A DNA stretch of 64,000 bases, from NCBI GenBank assembly GCA_002869015.1, contig PKTT01000023.1, forward strand, positions 1 to 64,000, read 5' to 3'. Below, piece by piece: positions 15,697-23,581 of this stretch; the first letter of the stretch is position 1, and every line of letters begins with the position of its first letter. The notes under the pieces were generated by a model that searched no databases, was not told where the DNA came from, and saw only the letters and a list, made by a program, of their open reading frames with translations. The position numbers were made by a program, and so were the translations under genes. The stretch is from Deltaproteobacteria bacterium (GTDB lineage Bacteria > Desulfobacterota > Deferrisomatia > Deferrisomatales > BM512).

Positions 15697-16381
15697 AGGG
15701 GCGCTCCTAAACCTTGATGGCGCTGCACGATTCTATGGAGAGGGTGAAAATAGGGTCGATGCGCTGCTTTCCACGGATTTGACCGTCGAGGAGGGGGAGT
15801 TTATCTGCGTAGCAGGGCCCTCCGGCTCCGGTAAAACCACACTCTTAAACCTGTCAGGCCTCCTTGACCTTCCATCATCCGGCCGCGTGCTGGTTTTGGG
15901 AAGGGACTCGGGAGCTCTATCAAAGGGCGCGCGCGCCTCCTTGAGGAGGGAGCTGGTCGGTTTTGTCTTCCAGGCGCACAACCTTTTGCCTGTCCTGACA
16001 GCGAGGGAGAACGTCGAGTATTCAATGCTTGTCCGTGGCTTAGGGGCGAAGGAGAGAAGTGAGCGGGCACAAAGCGCTCTCACCTCGGTAGGTCTTTTGG
16101 GGAAAGAGGATAAGTTCCCTCGGGAGCTATCTGGAGGGGAACAGCAGCGGGTAGCGGTTGCGAGGGCTATCGCCCCTGGAACGCCGCTAGTTATAGCTGA
16201 CGAGCCCACCGCCAACCTTGACTCGGTAACCGGTAAAGCGCTTATGTCGCTTCTCTACGAGCTAAAAGAGCGGGAGGGGATGACCTTTATATTCTCTTCA
16301 CATGACCCGATGGTTATGGAGTGCGCAGAGAGGGTGATTACGCTTCACGACGGCTCCATAGTCAAAGATAACACCAAATAG
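15689..16381 (+). CDS. ABC transporter ATPase (LolD/MacB type)
   Basis: 230 residues from the ATG that overlaps the permease stop (ATGGGTAA). Walker A GPSGSGKTTLLN, Q-loop VFQAHNLLP, signature LSGGEQQRV, Walker B LVIADEPTANLD and the switch His in FSSHDP are all present, with the LolD/MacB-type spacing. It powers the permease encoded just upstream. It ends three bases before the convergent isoprenyl synthase gene. Confidence 0.92.
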   Translation: MGKGALLNLDGAARFYGEGENRVDALLSTDLTVEEGEFICVAGPSGSGKTTLLNLSGLLDLPSSGRVLVLGRDSGALSKGARASLRRELVGFVFQAHNLLPVLTARENVEYSMLVRGLGAKERSERAQSALTSVGLLGKEDKFPRELSGGEQQRVAVARAIAPGTPLVIADEPTANLDSVTGKALMSLLYELKEREGMTFIFSSHDPMVMECAERVITLHDGSIVKDNTK

Positions 16382-16384
16382 ATA

Positions 16385-17383
16385 TTATCTGAGAGCGGGG
16401 GGCTTCAACGCGTTACCCCCCCTGAGGTCGAAGAGGCGTGAGAGCAGGGCTTTTGCGCTTGCCTCATCTATCCAGAGTCCAAGCTCGTGGAGCTTCTCAA
16501 ACCCTCTCAGTCCCTCATCAACAGCTTTTGCGGCAACTAGCTCGGTCGCCTCGGGGTAGAGCTTTTCCACGCCCATTGTGCGAGACTTTTTAAGCGCAAT
16601 CGCTGCGTTAAAATCGCTCCTAGTATGGTGGAGCAGCGAGTGAAGGTAATTGTGCTTGCCTCCGGCGAGGTCTTCTCCAAAATCCACAAGGTCATCGACC
16701 AATTGTAGCCCCATCCCTAAGAGGTAGACTCCCTCAGCTCCAAGGGCCACCTTCTCACGAAGCTCCCTCTCGACCAGCAGGGGGACTACAAAGGCAAGCT
16801 TAAGCAGGTTACCTCCTCGCTGACCATGGACAGTTGCGAGGACCTCCTCGGGGGTCGGTATGAATTTGCGCCCAGCCTCCTCCTCCGCCTCCACGGCGCC
16901 GATGGGGGTCATTGAAGAGAGGAGCGCCCTTTCCATCTCCATCCAGTCAAGAGCTTCTACAAGCGGGTCAGAGTTCGCGCTTAACTTAGCGTGTGAGATC
17001 AGGCGGTCGAAGAGGAGGATATTCATCACTGAGGTGAAGCGCGGCGCGCCTTTAGGCAGCGCTAGTGGAAGCTGGGGTTTTAACTCATCATCCAGGATGT
17101 TGTCGGCGGCGGTGACTATTCCCCTTACCGCGTGATTTAAGGTCCCGTAAAAATGAAGGCGCTTATGAGGGATGCCTATGCATGAGTAAAGGGCGAGAAA
17201 GAGTATGGAGAAAACGTTCTTCTGGAGGAAGTCGAGGTCTCCTGAACCCTTGCCCCTCTCCTTTAAAAAACCGCTGGGAAGAAGCTCACCGGCAAAGGTA
17301 ACGCCCTCATCCTCTATTTGGCGCTGCTCTTTTATAAAGGGTTTAAATTGGCGGAATGTGGAGCTCCAGGCCAGGGGGTTCAT
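16385..17383 (-). CDS. Trans-isoprenyl diphosphate synthase-like protein
   Basis: 332 residues from the ATG at 17383, which has GGAGAAG close upstream; an in-frame TTG at 17449 would add 22 residues but has no ribosome site. The all-helical polyprenyl synthetase fold is indicated by two Asp-rich motifs: ADNILDDE (the first, normally DDxxD, here D-N-x-x-D-D) and LVDDLVDFGEDL (the second). TPIGAVEAEEEAGRKF is unlike the usual chain-length region. It would condense or otherwise process allylic diphosphates. The altered first motif and weak similarity leave room for a terpene-cyclase or other specialised role. The gene lies 12-78 bases after the MATE gene on the same strand. Confidence 0.7.
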   Translation of the reverse strand: MNPLAWSSTFRQFKPFIKEQRQIEDEGVTFAGELLPSGFLKERGKGSGDLDFLQKNVFSILFLALYSCIGIPHKRLHFYGTLNHAVRGIVTAADNILDDELKPQLPLALPKGAPRFTSVMNILLFDRLISHAKLSANSDPLVEALDWMEMERALLSSMTPIGAVEAEEEAGRKFIPTPEEVLATVHGQRGGNLLKLAFVVPLLVERELREKVALGAEGVYLLGMGLQLVDDLVDFGEDLAGGKHNYLHSLLHHTRSDFNAAIALKKSRTMGVEKLYPEATELVAAKAVDEGLRGFEKLHELGLWIDEASAKALLSRLFDLRGGNALKPPALR

Positions 17384-17461
17384 AACTTCTCCAGGGTAGC
17401 TTAGGTCTCTTAAAGCGGGCAGTCTGACAGAAAGCCGAGAGCTTGCCAAGATTGCTTAGCG

Positions 17462-18853
17462 TTATTTCACTACCGGGGGAGGCTCGTCGACAATCCTGTG
17501 GCGGGTCCATCTGTCGGAGGTGAAGCGCAGTGATGAGATGAGTAAAAGTACGCTCACGTAAATAATCACATTGATCCAGGGACCGAAAATACCGGTCCCC
17601 ATGTATTCGACCATGATGTAAGTGGGCAACACCAGGAATGTAAGCGAGCAGATTGTAATCATCGTCATGACGAAGCGAATGTCTCCAGCGCCCTTTAAAC
17701 CGCCGGTTAAGGCAAGGACCGGGGCGTTTATTACCGAATAGATGGCGACAAGCTTTAGTAGCGCGCTGCCCATCTCAACAATCTTTTCGAACTCTTCAGC
17801 GGGAAGTCCATTTGTCCTGAAGAGGGATATCATGGGCTCCGGCAGGAATATGAAGCCAAGGGAGGCAACGAGCATGCAAAAGAGCGATATCTGGGCGGCG
17901 CTCATTACCGAACGCTTTGCCTGCGCGGGGTTATCCGCTCCAATCGCCTGTCCCGCTAGTACAGAGGCCGCTATTGAGAGTCCCATCAACGGCAAAAATG
18001 CCAAGAGCTCAATTGAGAAGACAATATTGGTTGTAGCAAGCTCAATTCTCCCGATTCTGCCGACTATAAAGACGAAGAGGGTAAAGCCGAAGATATCGAG
18101 GAAGAAGTGGACCCCTCCGGGTAACCCATATGAGAGAAATTTTTTAAATAGATAGCCTTCAAAGCGCCAGGCACTCCTCACACAAAATCGCTCATCGTTT
18201 TTGCGTGTAAAAAGAATCATGACAAAGAGCAAAACGATAAATGCGGAGCCGATGGCGGTGGCGAGGCCTGCCCCCGCTATCCCCATCTCCGGCAAACCCC
18301 ACTTTCCATTTATTAGCGCGTAGTCAAGGGGGATGTTTAAAGCCGCCCCAATAAAATTTACTGCGGCCACGGGCCAGGTCATCCCTCTCCCGGAGTAAAA
18401 GGAAGAGAGCACGACGGAGGTGATGGCGAAGGAGGAGCCCGCCAAGAGATAATTGAAGTATGTAACCTCAAGTTGCTGAACCTTTGCCGGGTGACCTGCA
18501 AAGGCAAATATCTCCTCGGAGAAGAAATACAGGCACGATATTAATAGAGAGGCCACTAAAGCGAAGTAAATCCCCTGCCAGAGCGCTGCACCCACCCTGT
18601 CATCAAGTTTTGCTCCGGTATATTGGGCCACAAAGACGGATACGTATTCAGCGATGCCCATAAAGAAGGAGAAGAAGAGAAAGTATGCTACACCTGCGGG
18701 CAAAGATGCAGCGATAGCGTCCATCGAATAATTGCCGAGGAATACCCTGTCGGTGAATTGCATCACCGTATGGGAGATCATTGAAAATATGAGCGGAAGC
18801 CCCACGCGCAATACATCTTTGTATCCGCCGGGGCCATGCCATCTTGCCAGCAA
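17462..18853 (-). CDS. MATE-family multidrug/sodium antiporter
   Basis: 463 residues with twelve predicted membrane helices in two similar halves. The first half shows VGLPLIFSMISHTVMQFTDRVFLGNYS, quoted in part as SHTVMQFTDRVFLGN, and the second repeats the pattern (SYGLPGGVHFFLDIFGFTLF). This is the MatE fold of NorM-like exporters driven by Na+ or H+. The TTG start is supported by GGAG seven bases upstream. The isoprenyl synthase gene follows closely on the same strand, so a joint role in export of a lipid-like product is possible but not shown. Confidence 0.9.
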   Translation of the reverse strand: MLARWHGPGGYKDVLRVGLPLIFSMISHTVMQFTDRVFLGNYSMDAIAASLPAGVAYFLFFSFFMGIAEYVSVFVAQYTGAKLDDRVGAALWQGIYFALVASLLISCLYFFSEEIFAFAGHPAKVQQLEVTYFNYLLAGSSFAITSVVLSSFYSGRGMTWPVAAVNFIGAALNIPLDYALINGKWGLPEMGIAGAGLATAIGSAFIVLLFVMILFTRKNDERFCVRSAWRFEGYLFKKFLSYGLPGGVHFFLDIFGFTLFVFIVGRIGRIELATTNIVFSIELLAFLPLMGLSIAASVLAGQAIGADNPAQAKRSVMSAAQISLFCMLVASLGFIFLPEPMISLFRTNGLPAEEFEKIVEMGSALLKLVAIYSVINAPVLALTGGLKGAGDIRFVMTMITICSLTFLVLPTYIMVEYMGTGIFGPWINVIIYVSVLLLISSLRFTSDRWTRHRIVDEPPPVVK

Positions 18854-18984
18854 AGGATTACTCCGGGAAAAAGTGGACTTGAAATACTACGCCCAAAAGA
18901 ACCGGCTGTCTTTATTTTGATGAAAGAAATTTAAAAGTTTTTACAATTAGAATTTACCAGAGAACCTTTGGATAGCGGTGAGGA

Positions 18985-19030
18985 AATAAATAAGCGGCCT
19001 GCCGGGGAATGCGAGGAGAAGGCAGGCCGC
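18985..19030 (-). terminator. Rho-independent terminator of the ankyrin gene
   Basis: GCGGCCTGCC (18994-19003) and GGCAGGCCGC (19021-19030) form a perfect 10-bp stem with a 17-base loop. On the minus strand TTATTTATTT follows. It lies 30 bases past the stop of the gene at 19060. Confidence 0.75.
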
Positions 19031-19059
19031 TTGGGGGGGATTTATTTAAGCTGCTTTTG

Positions 19060-19818
19060 CTACTTTGATGAAGCCATTACGTCCAGAGTCATCTCTTTTT
19101 GCTTAAAGCCCTTTGGCAGGTCCTTTTTAAGCGACCAGACTATCTTCCGGTCCGTCCCCGGCTGCACCTTTGCCCCCACATCGCCGCTTACGTGACGGGG
19201 CAGGAGCTTCATCCCGCCACCCTCTGCGTTGAGCCTCACCTTTGCCGGGAATGGCCCTTCAAGGTCGTAGTATACATAGACCGCATCACCCTGAAGGCGA
19301 AGGCGAATGTTATTCACCGTGAAGGTTGCCTGGTCTTCCCGCGCTTTCTCAATCAGCCATGTAATGGTCTCACGATCGCCGCGCGCGTTCTTTGCATATT
19401 CGTAAGCTGACAGGCCAAAGCGGTCGGTTAAAAAGGGATTGGCCCCCGCTTTTAGGAGTATCCACGCAGTAGATTCGAAATTTTTTAGGCAAGCCTCCAT
19501 GAGCGGAGTGCGGCCGTAGGCATCCGGTTGATTAACCTTTGCCCCCTTAGCGATGAGAAGTTGAACGACCCTGAAAGTGTCGCGCTCGGTGATAAAGCCC
19601 TCTTCATCTGCCAGGGCTAAAGTCGTGAGCATCGCTTGCCCAAGCACCTCCTGACCAAAAGCGCTCTGCTCCAGAAGGTCCTCAACAGATTCGATTTCGC
19701 CACGGGCAACATGTCCAAGTAATCTGTTGCCTAGTATATAGCCGGGTTCAGACAGGGCCGAAATGGCTGTGAGTAAGAAGCAGACTATACATGCTGATGT
19801 GAGTGCTATTCTTCGCAT
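19060..19818 (-). CDS. Exported ankyrin-repeat protein
   Basis: 252 residues. The longer frame starts at 19890, but the ATG at 19818 has GGAGGGG upstream and begins a clear signal peptide (MRRIALTSACIVCFLLTAIS ... SEPG). Residues about 30-165 hold ankyrin-type helix pairs; the best copies are YGRTPLMEACLKNFESTAWI and the following LLKAGANPFLTDRFGLSAYE. The C-terminal part (about 170-252) is a beta-rich domain (IRLRLQGDAVYVYYDLEG, KIVWSLKKDLPKGF) of no known family. It is presumably periplasmic and scaffolds protein contacts. It lies downstream of the response-regulator pair on the same strand but has its own leader and terminator. Confidence 0.78.
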   Translation of the reverse strand: MRRIALTSACIVCFLLTAISALSEPGYILGNRLLGHVARGEIESVEDLLEQSAFGQEVLGQAMLTTLALADEEGFITERDTFRVVQLLIAKGAKVNQPDAYGRTPLMEACLKNFESTAWILLKAGANPFLTDRFGLSAYEYAKNARGDRETITWLIEKAREDQATFTVNNIRLRLQGDAVYVYYDLEGPFPAKVRLNAEGGGMKLLPRHVSGDVGAKVQPGTDRKIVWSLKKDLPKGFKQKEMTLDVMASSK

Positions 19819-19925
19819 GGGTTCCCCTCCGATGCTGCGGAAAAATTCTCCTCTTTTATGCACTTCTAGCTCGGATTTCGGAAAATACAAGGGTCTAATT
19901 TTTAAGAAATGAATTTTTTTTAATT

Positions 19926-20549
19926 TTAGGGGGTGTTTAGAGGGGAGTGATCTCGTAAAAGCCTCAGGAGCTCTGCGCGAGAGGAGACGCCCATCTTCAT
20001 ATAGGCGCTTTTAAGGTGTGATTTGATTGTGTGAACCGTTACAAAAAGCTCCTCTGCGAGCTCTGCGTTGCTCTTGCCGGTAAGGTAGAAGGCTTTTAGT
20101 ATCTCGACCTGTCGCATCGTTAGGGAAAATTTATCTTGAATATCCCCCCAGTCCGGTGAGTGGTGCAAAGGCACCTCGGTTGACAGGACGCGCATCACCG
20201 TTTCCGTGAATTCCTCCATGGTAAAAGGCTTCGCTAGAAAATCGGCAGCTCCCCGCCGGAGACACGTTACAGCTGAATCGAGGGTTGCATAAGAGGTGAT
20301 TGCGATCACCTTTGGGGGTGTACGCGGGAGTTCATTAATGCGGGCCATGAGGGTTGGGCCATCGATGCGGGGCATCATGAGGTCGGTGATCACCAGATCA
20401 AAGGTGTTTTCGCTCATCAGGGATAGCGCCTCAGCACCGTCGTGTGCAGTGGTAGCATTGTAGCCTGCACCCTGGGCTATCTCCTTTAATTCTCTTAGAA
20501 GGAGCACATCATCGTCACAGATTAGGATGCTTACTTTCTGTTCCTTCAA
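19926..20549 (-). CDS. Response regulator, receiver plus LuxR-type DNA-binding domain
   Basis: 207 residues. The receiver has the acidic cluster CDDD, phospho-acceptor Asp56 (LVITDLMMPRIDG), a conserved Thr/Ser (AITSYA) and Lys (LAKPF). The C-terminal helix-turn-helix (about 140-200) reads LTMRQVEILKAFYLTGKS and TVHTIKSHLKSAYMKMG, the NarL/FixJ type. No histidine kinase is adjacent, so its donor is elsewhere. It starts seven bases after the diheme lipoprotein gene and is therefore its operon partner. Confidence 0.88.
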   Translation of the reverse strand: MKEQKVSILICDDDVLLLRELKEIAQGAGYNATTAHDGAEALSLMSENTFDLVITDLMMPRIDGPTLMARINELPRTPPKVIAITSYATLDSAVTCLRRGAADFLAKPFTMEEFTETVMRVLSTEVPLHHSPDWGDIQDKFSLTMRQVEILKAFYLTGKSNAELAEELFVTVHTIKSHLKSAYMKMGVSSRAELLRLLRDHSPLNTP

Positions 20550-20556
20550 CTCCAGC

Positions 20557-20964
20557 TCACTCCTTTCCCCAAGGGTGGGGGAATCCGCCTAGCCGCTGTC
20601 GGTGTTCGGGGGTGGGCGCCCTGTGACAGAGAAAACACTGAACGCCGGATTCAGTAGGCTCTACCGCCTCCTGCGCATCATCGCCCAAGTATACGCTCAA
20701 CTTCGCCTCCGGGGTATCCTGGTGAACTGGAAGGGCCAGCACCTTCTCCTTATAGCCTTCGGAGATGCCTGGGCCACCCTGAAAGCCTGGGTCCGCAGTC
20801 GTGAAAACAGCGCTCCAATCGCCTCCTATGTCAGCTTTATGGCATCTGTCGCAGCCGCCGGGAGGTGGTATCTCCATCATCATGTGTTCACCGGCGCAGG
20901 CCATGAAGAGGCTTGCCGAAACTGCCCACGCAACTGTAACTAGAAAACGCCAAGTTACATTCAT
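20557..20964 (-). CDS. Diheme c-type cytochrome lipoprotein
   Basis: 135 residues from the ATG at 20964, with GGCGGAGG just upstream; the longer frame from 21072 lacks a ribosome site and would bury the signal peptide. The lipobox FMACAG places a lipid anchor at residue 23. Two heme-c sites are visible: CDRCH soon after the anchor and CFLCH near the C-terminus (VQCFLCHRAPTPEH). Additional His and Met residues (EHMMMEI) may serve as axial ligands. It could carry electrons in the periplasm or sense redox state. The response regulator follows after seven bases, an unusual pairing. Confidence 0.8.
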   Translation of the reverse strand: MNVTWRFLVTVAWAVSASLFMACAGEHMMMEIPPPGGCDRCHKADIGGDWSAVFTTADPGFQGGPGISEGYKEKVLALPVHQDTPEAKLSVYLGDDAQEAVEPTESGVQCFLCHRAPTPEHRQRLGGFPHPWGKE

Positions 20965-21080
20965 TGAAACCTCCGCCGGGAAAAAAATCATCTGGTCCCG
21001 GTTAATCGCACATCGGACCCGATGATGGGTTGAAAGGTAAGAGCGCGATCGCTTATAAATAAAGTTTGCCATTAAAAGAT

Positions 21081-22082
21081 ATGAAAGAAAAGGAATCTGC
21101 CGTTTTGGGGCTTAAGGTGTTTGCTTCCCACTTCCTGATGGCCCCGATGGCCGGGGTCACCGATGAGCCCTTCCGTGCGCGGCTGCGGCGTTGGGGTTGC
21201 CAAGGGCAGTGGACGGAGATGGTCAGCGCGGCGGCGCTTGTGAGGAATCATAAAAAAACTCACAGGATGGCCGCGCCAAGTGATTTGGGTGGTGACACCG
21301 TAATACAGCTTTTCGGTGCCAACCCCGATGAACTTCTACCGGCAGCAGAAATTCTCTCCGATCTCGGCTGGCTGAGGGTAGACTTCAACATGGGCTGCCC
21401 GGTTAAAAAAGTGACGAAGAGCGGCGCAGGGGCGGCGCTTATGGGTGACCTCAAATTGGCGGCCCGCTGCATCAACGCTGTCAGGGCCGGATCACGCGGG
21501 GTGCTGACGGTAAAGATAAGGAGCGGCGTCACGGCCTCCCGGCTTAATTACATCGATGCCGGGCGTATCGCGGAGGGTGAGGGCGCAGACGGAGTTATCC
21601 TCCACGCCCGAACCAAGGCGCAGGGTTATAGCGGCGGGGCGGATTGGAGCCATATTGATGCGCTTGCAGGTGCGCTTGGGGTGCCCGTAGCGGGAAACGG
21701 CGACATAGAGAGCGCCCAAAGCGCGGTAAGCCGTCTCTCCGAACAACCTGTAGGAGCGGTGATGATTGGTAGAGCTGCGCTCGCAAGCCCATGGATTTTC
21801 AGGGATGCGGAGCTGCTGCTGCGAGGCCTTGAAGCGCTTGGCAAGCCCGGCGCAAAGGAACTCTCAGACGACCTCTCACGCCATTTTGAGGAGTTGGTTG
21901 ATTTTAAGGGTGAGCGTGGGGCTATAGGCGAGATCAAAAAATTCGTGGCGTGGTCTTTAACGGGGGTCCAAGGCGGCTCGGTGGCGCGTACGAGGGTGAT
22001 GCAGATAAAAGAGATTGAGGCTATGAGGGAGTTCATAGAATCACTCTCAGAAGTTTGCCAGGATACGGGAGGTGAGGGGTAG
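21081..22082 (+). CDS. dusB: tRNA-dihydrouridine synthase (DusB-like)
   Basis: 333 residues from ATG 21081 (an in-frame TTG at 21066 is also possible; neither has a strong ribosome site). The FMN-binding TIM barrel shows LMAPMAGVTDEPFR, NMGCPVKKVTKSGAGAALM with the catalytic Cys, VTVKIRSG-like LTVKIRSGV, HARTKAQGYSG and GNGDIES with MIGRAALASPWIF. It reduces uridines in the D-loop of tRNA. The gene overlaps by 11 bases with a Fis-domain regulator, matching the dusB-fis arrangement of enterobacteria. The family is certain; the DusB subtype is inferred. Confidence 0.88.
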   Translation: MKEKESAVLGLKVFASHFLMAPMAGVTDEPFRARLRRWGCQGQWTEMVSAAALVRNHKKTHRMAAPSDLGGDTVIQLFGANPDELLPAAEILSDLGWLRVDFNMGCPVKKVTKSGAGAALMGDLKLAARCINAVRAGSRGVLTVKIRSGVTASRLNYIDAGRIAEGEGADGVILHARTKAQGYSGGADWSHIDALAGALGVPVAGNGDIESAQSAVSRLSEQPVGAVMIGRAALASPWIFRDAELLLRGLEALGKPGAKELSDDLSRHFEELVDFKGERGAIGEIKKFVAWSLTGVQGGSVARTRVMQIKEIEAMREFIESLSEVCQDTGGEG

Positions 22083-22734
22083 AGTGGAGACAGCATTGAA
22101 GCAAGGTCCGGTTAACGACTCGCTGCCACCTATGGCCGTAGCGGTGGTGTCGAGGAGCCCGCTGATGCGAAAGCGCCTGGCGGCAACGCTGACTGGCGCA
22201 GGTTACAAGGTAACCGAGATTAGCGGAACGACCGCATTCATACGCAATAAGCGTCAACGCCCTTACGTCGCTTGTTTCTTTGATGCGCGTGGCTCAGATG
22301 GCAAGGAGCGAGCGCTTCGCTGCTTCGAGGCGCGGCCCAGAGAACGCTACATAGTCATACGTGATACCAACGCTTCGGGAAAACGTCTTCTAGCAAGCTC
22401 ACTCTCAAAATTCGGGTGCATCGCTGACTCCTTTACCAATGAAGAAATTGTCGACTGGGCATCGAGGGCAGCCGCCGAGGAGCGCCTCGCTGAAGGGGAG
22501 CAGCCCCTTGAAGAGCTCCTCTTCGAGCGCTTTACCTCATTTATCCATGAGGTTGGAAATGCCTCTATGTCGGACCTTCATGGTTTGATACTGGAGCGTG
22601 TGGAGCGCCCTCTCTTTAAGGCAGTGCTGGAATGGACCGATGGGAATCAATCACGCGCCGCCGAGATATTGGGAATTCATAGAAACACCCTCAGGGTGAA
22701 GATCAAAGCGCTAGGGATAGCAGTTGGAGATTAG
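22072..22734 (+). CDS. Fis-type DNA-binding protein with N-terminal pseudo-receiver
   Basis: 220 residues from GTG 22072 (GTG 22084 also possible). The last 60 residues form a Fis/NtrC-type helix-turn-helix: RPLFKAVLEWTDGNQSRAAE, then ILGIHRNTLRVKIKALGI. The first 120 (AVAVVSRSPLMRKRLAATL, CFFDARG) look like a receiver domain, but the acidic pocket and conserved Lys are not evident, so phosphorylation is doubtful. It overlaps dusB by 11 bases. There is no AAA+ domain, so it cannot activate sigma-54 on its own; it may act as a nucleoid-type or local regulator. Confidence 0.75.
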   Translation: MRGRVETALKQGPVNDSLPPMAVAVVSRSPLMRKRLAATLTGAGYKVTEISGTTAFIRNKRQRPYVACFFDARGSDGKERALRCFEARPRERYIVIRDTNASGKRLLASSLSKFGCIADSFTNEEIVDWASRAAAEERLAEGEQPLEELLFERFTSFIHEVGNASMSDLHGLILERVERPLFKAVLEWTDGNQSRAAEILGIHRNTLRVKIKALGIAVGD

Positions 22735-22739
22735 CTGCG

Positions 22740-23492
22740 ATGAATAAAACACTCAGCTTATTTATACATACAGTGTTGGCTCTCTTAATCGCATCACCTG
22801 CGCTTGCCATTACCCCCTTTGTAAACCTTAAAAGATGCGCATCCATTCCCGGCGACATAGACAGGCTTGAGTGTTACGACAACTACGTGCGGCACATGGG
22901 CATTCCCACGCCAGCCAACGACGGCACCTTAGAAACCACGCAGGCGCGTTATGGCAAATGGACCACAAGGACTGAGCTGGACCCGGATGGAGGTTCATCT
23001 GTATTCGTTTATGCCTACTCTAACAACCTGCTCTCGGGTCGGAGCGGCATCCCTGTAGCACCCCTGTTGGTGGCAAGATGCCAGGAGATGGTTACGGAGT
23101 TTTTCCTTGCCTACCCTCTGACCATGCATCTTCAACCCGCCAACGTGGAGCAACCGGCGCTATACAGCATAATGGCGGGGCAGAAAGCAGAAACATCAGA
23201 GCGTAAGACAATCTTCATCGGCGAAGACCGCAAAGATGCTGTCGTTGCCGAACCCCGCCGCGTGAGGATTGCGTTTAATGACGGAACCCGTTTCGATGAA
23301 ACATTGAAATCATCAACAGATGGCAGGGCATGGTTCTTCACCAACCCGGTCTCAGCGATAAGACGTATCGCGCGGCATAGCGATGTAAGCCTCTCCCCAC
23401 CCGATGGCGGAGGTATCGAAATGGGCATCAACTTTGACCTTGAAGGATTCGAGGAGGCCCTGGTACCCCTGAGAAACAGCTGCACCTGGTAA
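22740..23492 (+). CDS. Exported hypothetical protein with CYD motif
   Basis: 250 residues with a signal peptide (LSLFIHTVLALLIASPALA). The early motif CASIPGDIDRLECYDNYV resembles the C-x-x-I-x-x-D-x-x-R-L-x-C-Y-D element seen in VasI-type secretion-associated proteins and other periplasmic proteins; the two cysteines probably form a disulfide. Residues GKWTTRTELDPDGGSSVFV and VRIAFNDGTRFDETL look like beta strands, and a C-terminal NSCTW adds another cysteine. No type VI secretion genes are nearby, so the VasI link may reflect only a shared fold. It follows the Fis-type gene by five bases. Confidence 0.65.
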   Translation: MNKTLSLFIHTVLALLIASPALAITPFVNLKRCASIPGDIDRLECYDNYVRHMGIPTPANDGTLETTQARYGKWTTRTELDPDGGSSVFVYAYSNNLLSGRSGIPVAPLLVARCQEMVTEFFLAYPLTMHLQPANVEQPALYSIMAGQKAETSERKTIFIGEDRKDAVVAEPRRVRIAFNDGTRFDETLKSSTDGRAWFFTNPVSAIRRIARHSDVSLSPPDGGGIEMGINFDLEGFEEALVPLRNSCTW

Positions 23493-23533
23493 ACGCGTAT
23501 GCTTCGATAAACGCTTGTCTGAACTGGCATTTA

Positions 23534-23562
23534 TTGACTTTTCCCGACTTCACGTGTAAAGA
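23534..23562 (+). promoter_or_regulatory. Sigma-70-type promoter before pgpH
   Basis: TTGACT (23534-23539), a 17-base spacer and TAAAGA (23557-23562) lie 20 bases before the ATG of the HD phosphohydrolase gene. Confidence 0.5.
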
Positions 23563-23581
23563 TCGCAAACTTGGGTGAATA

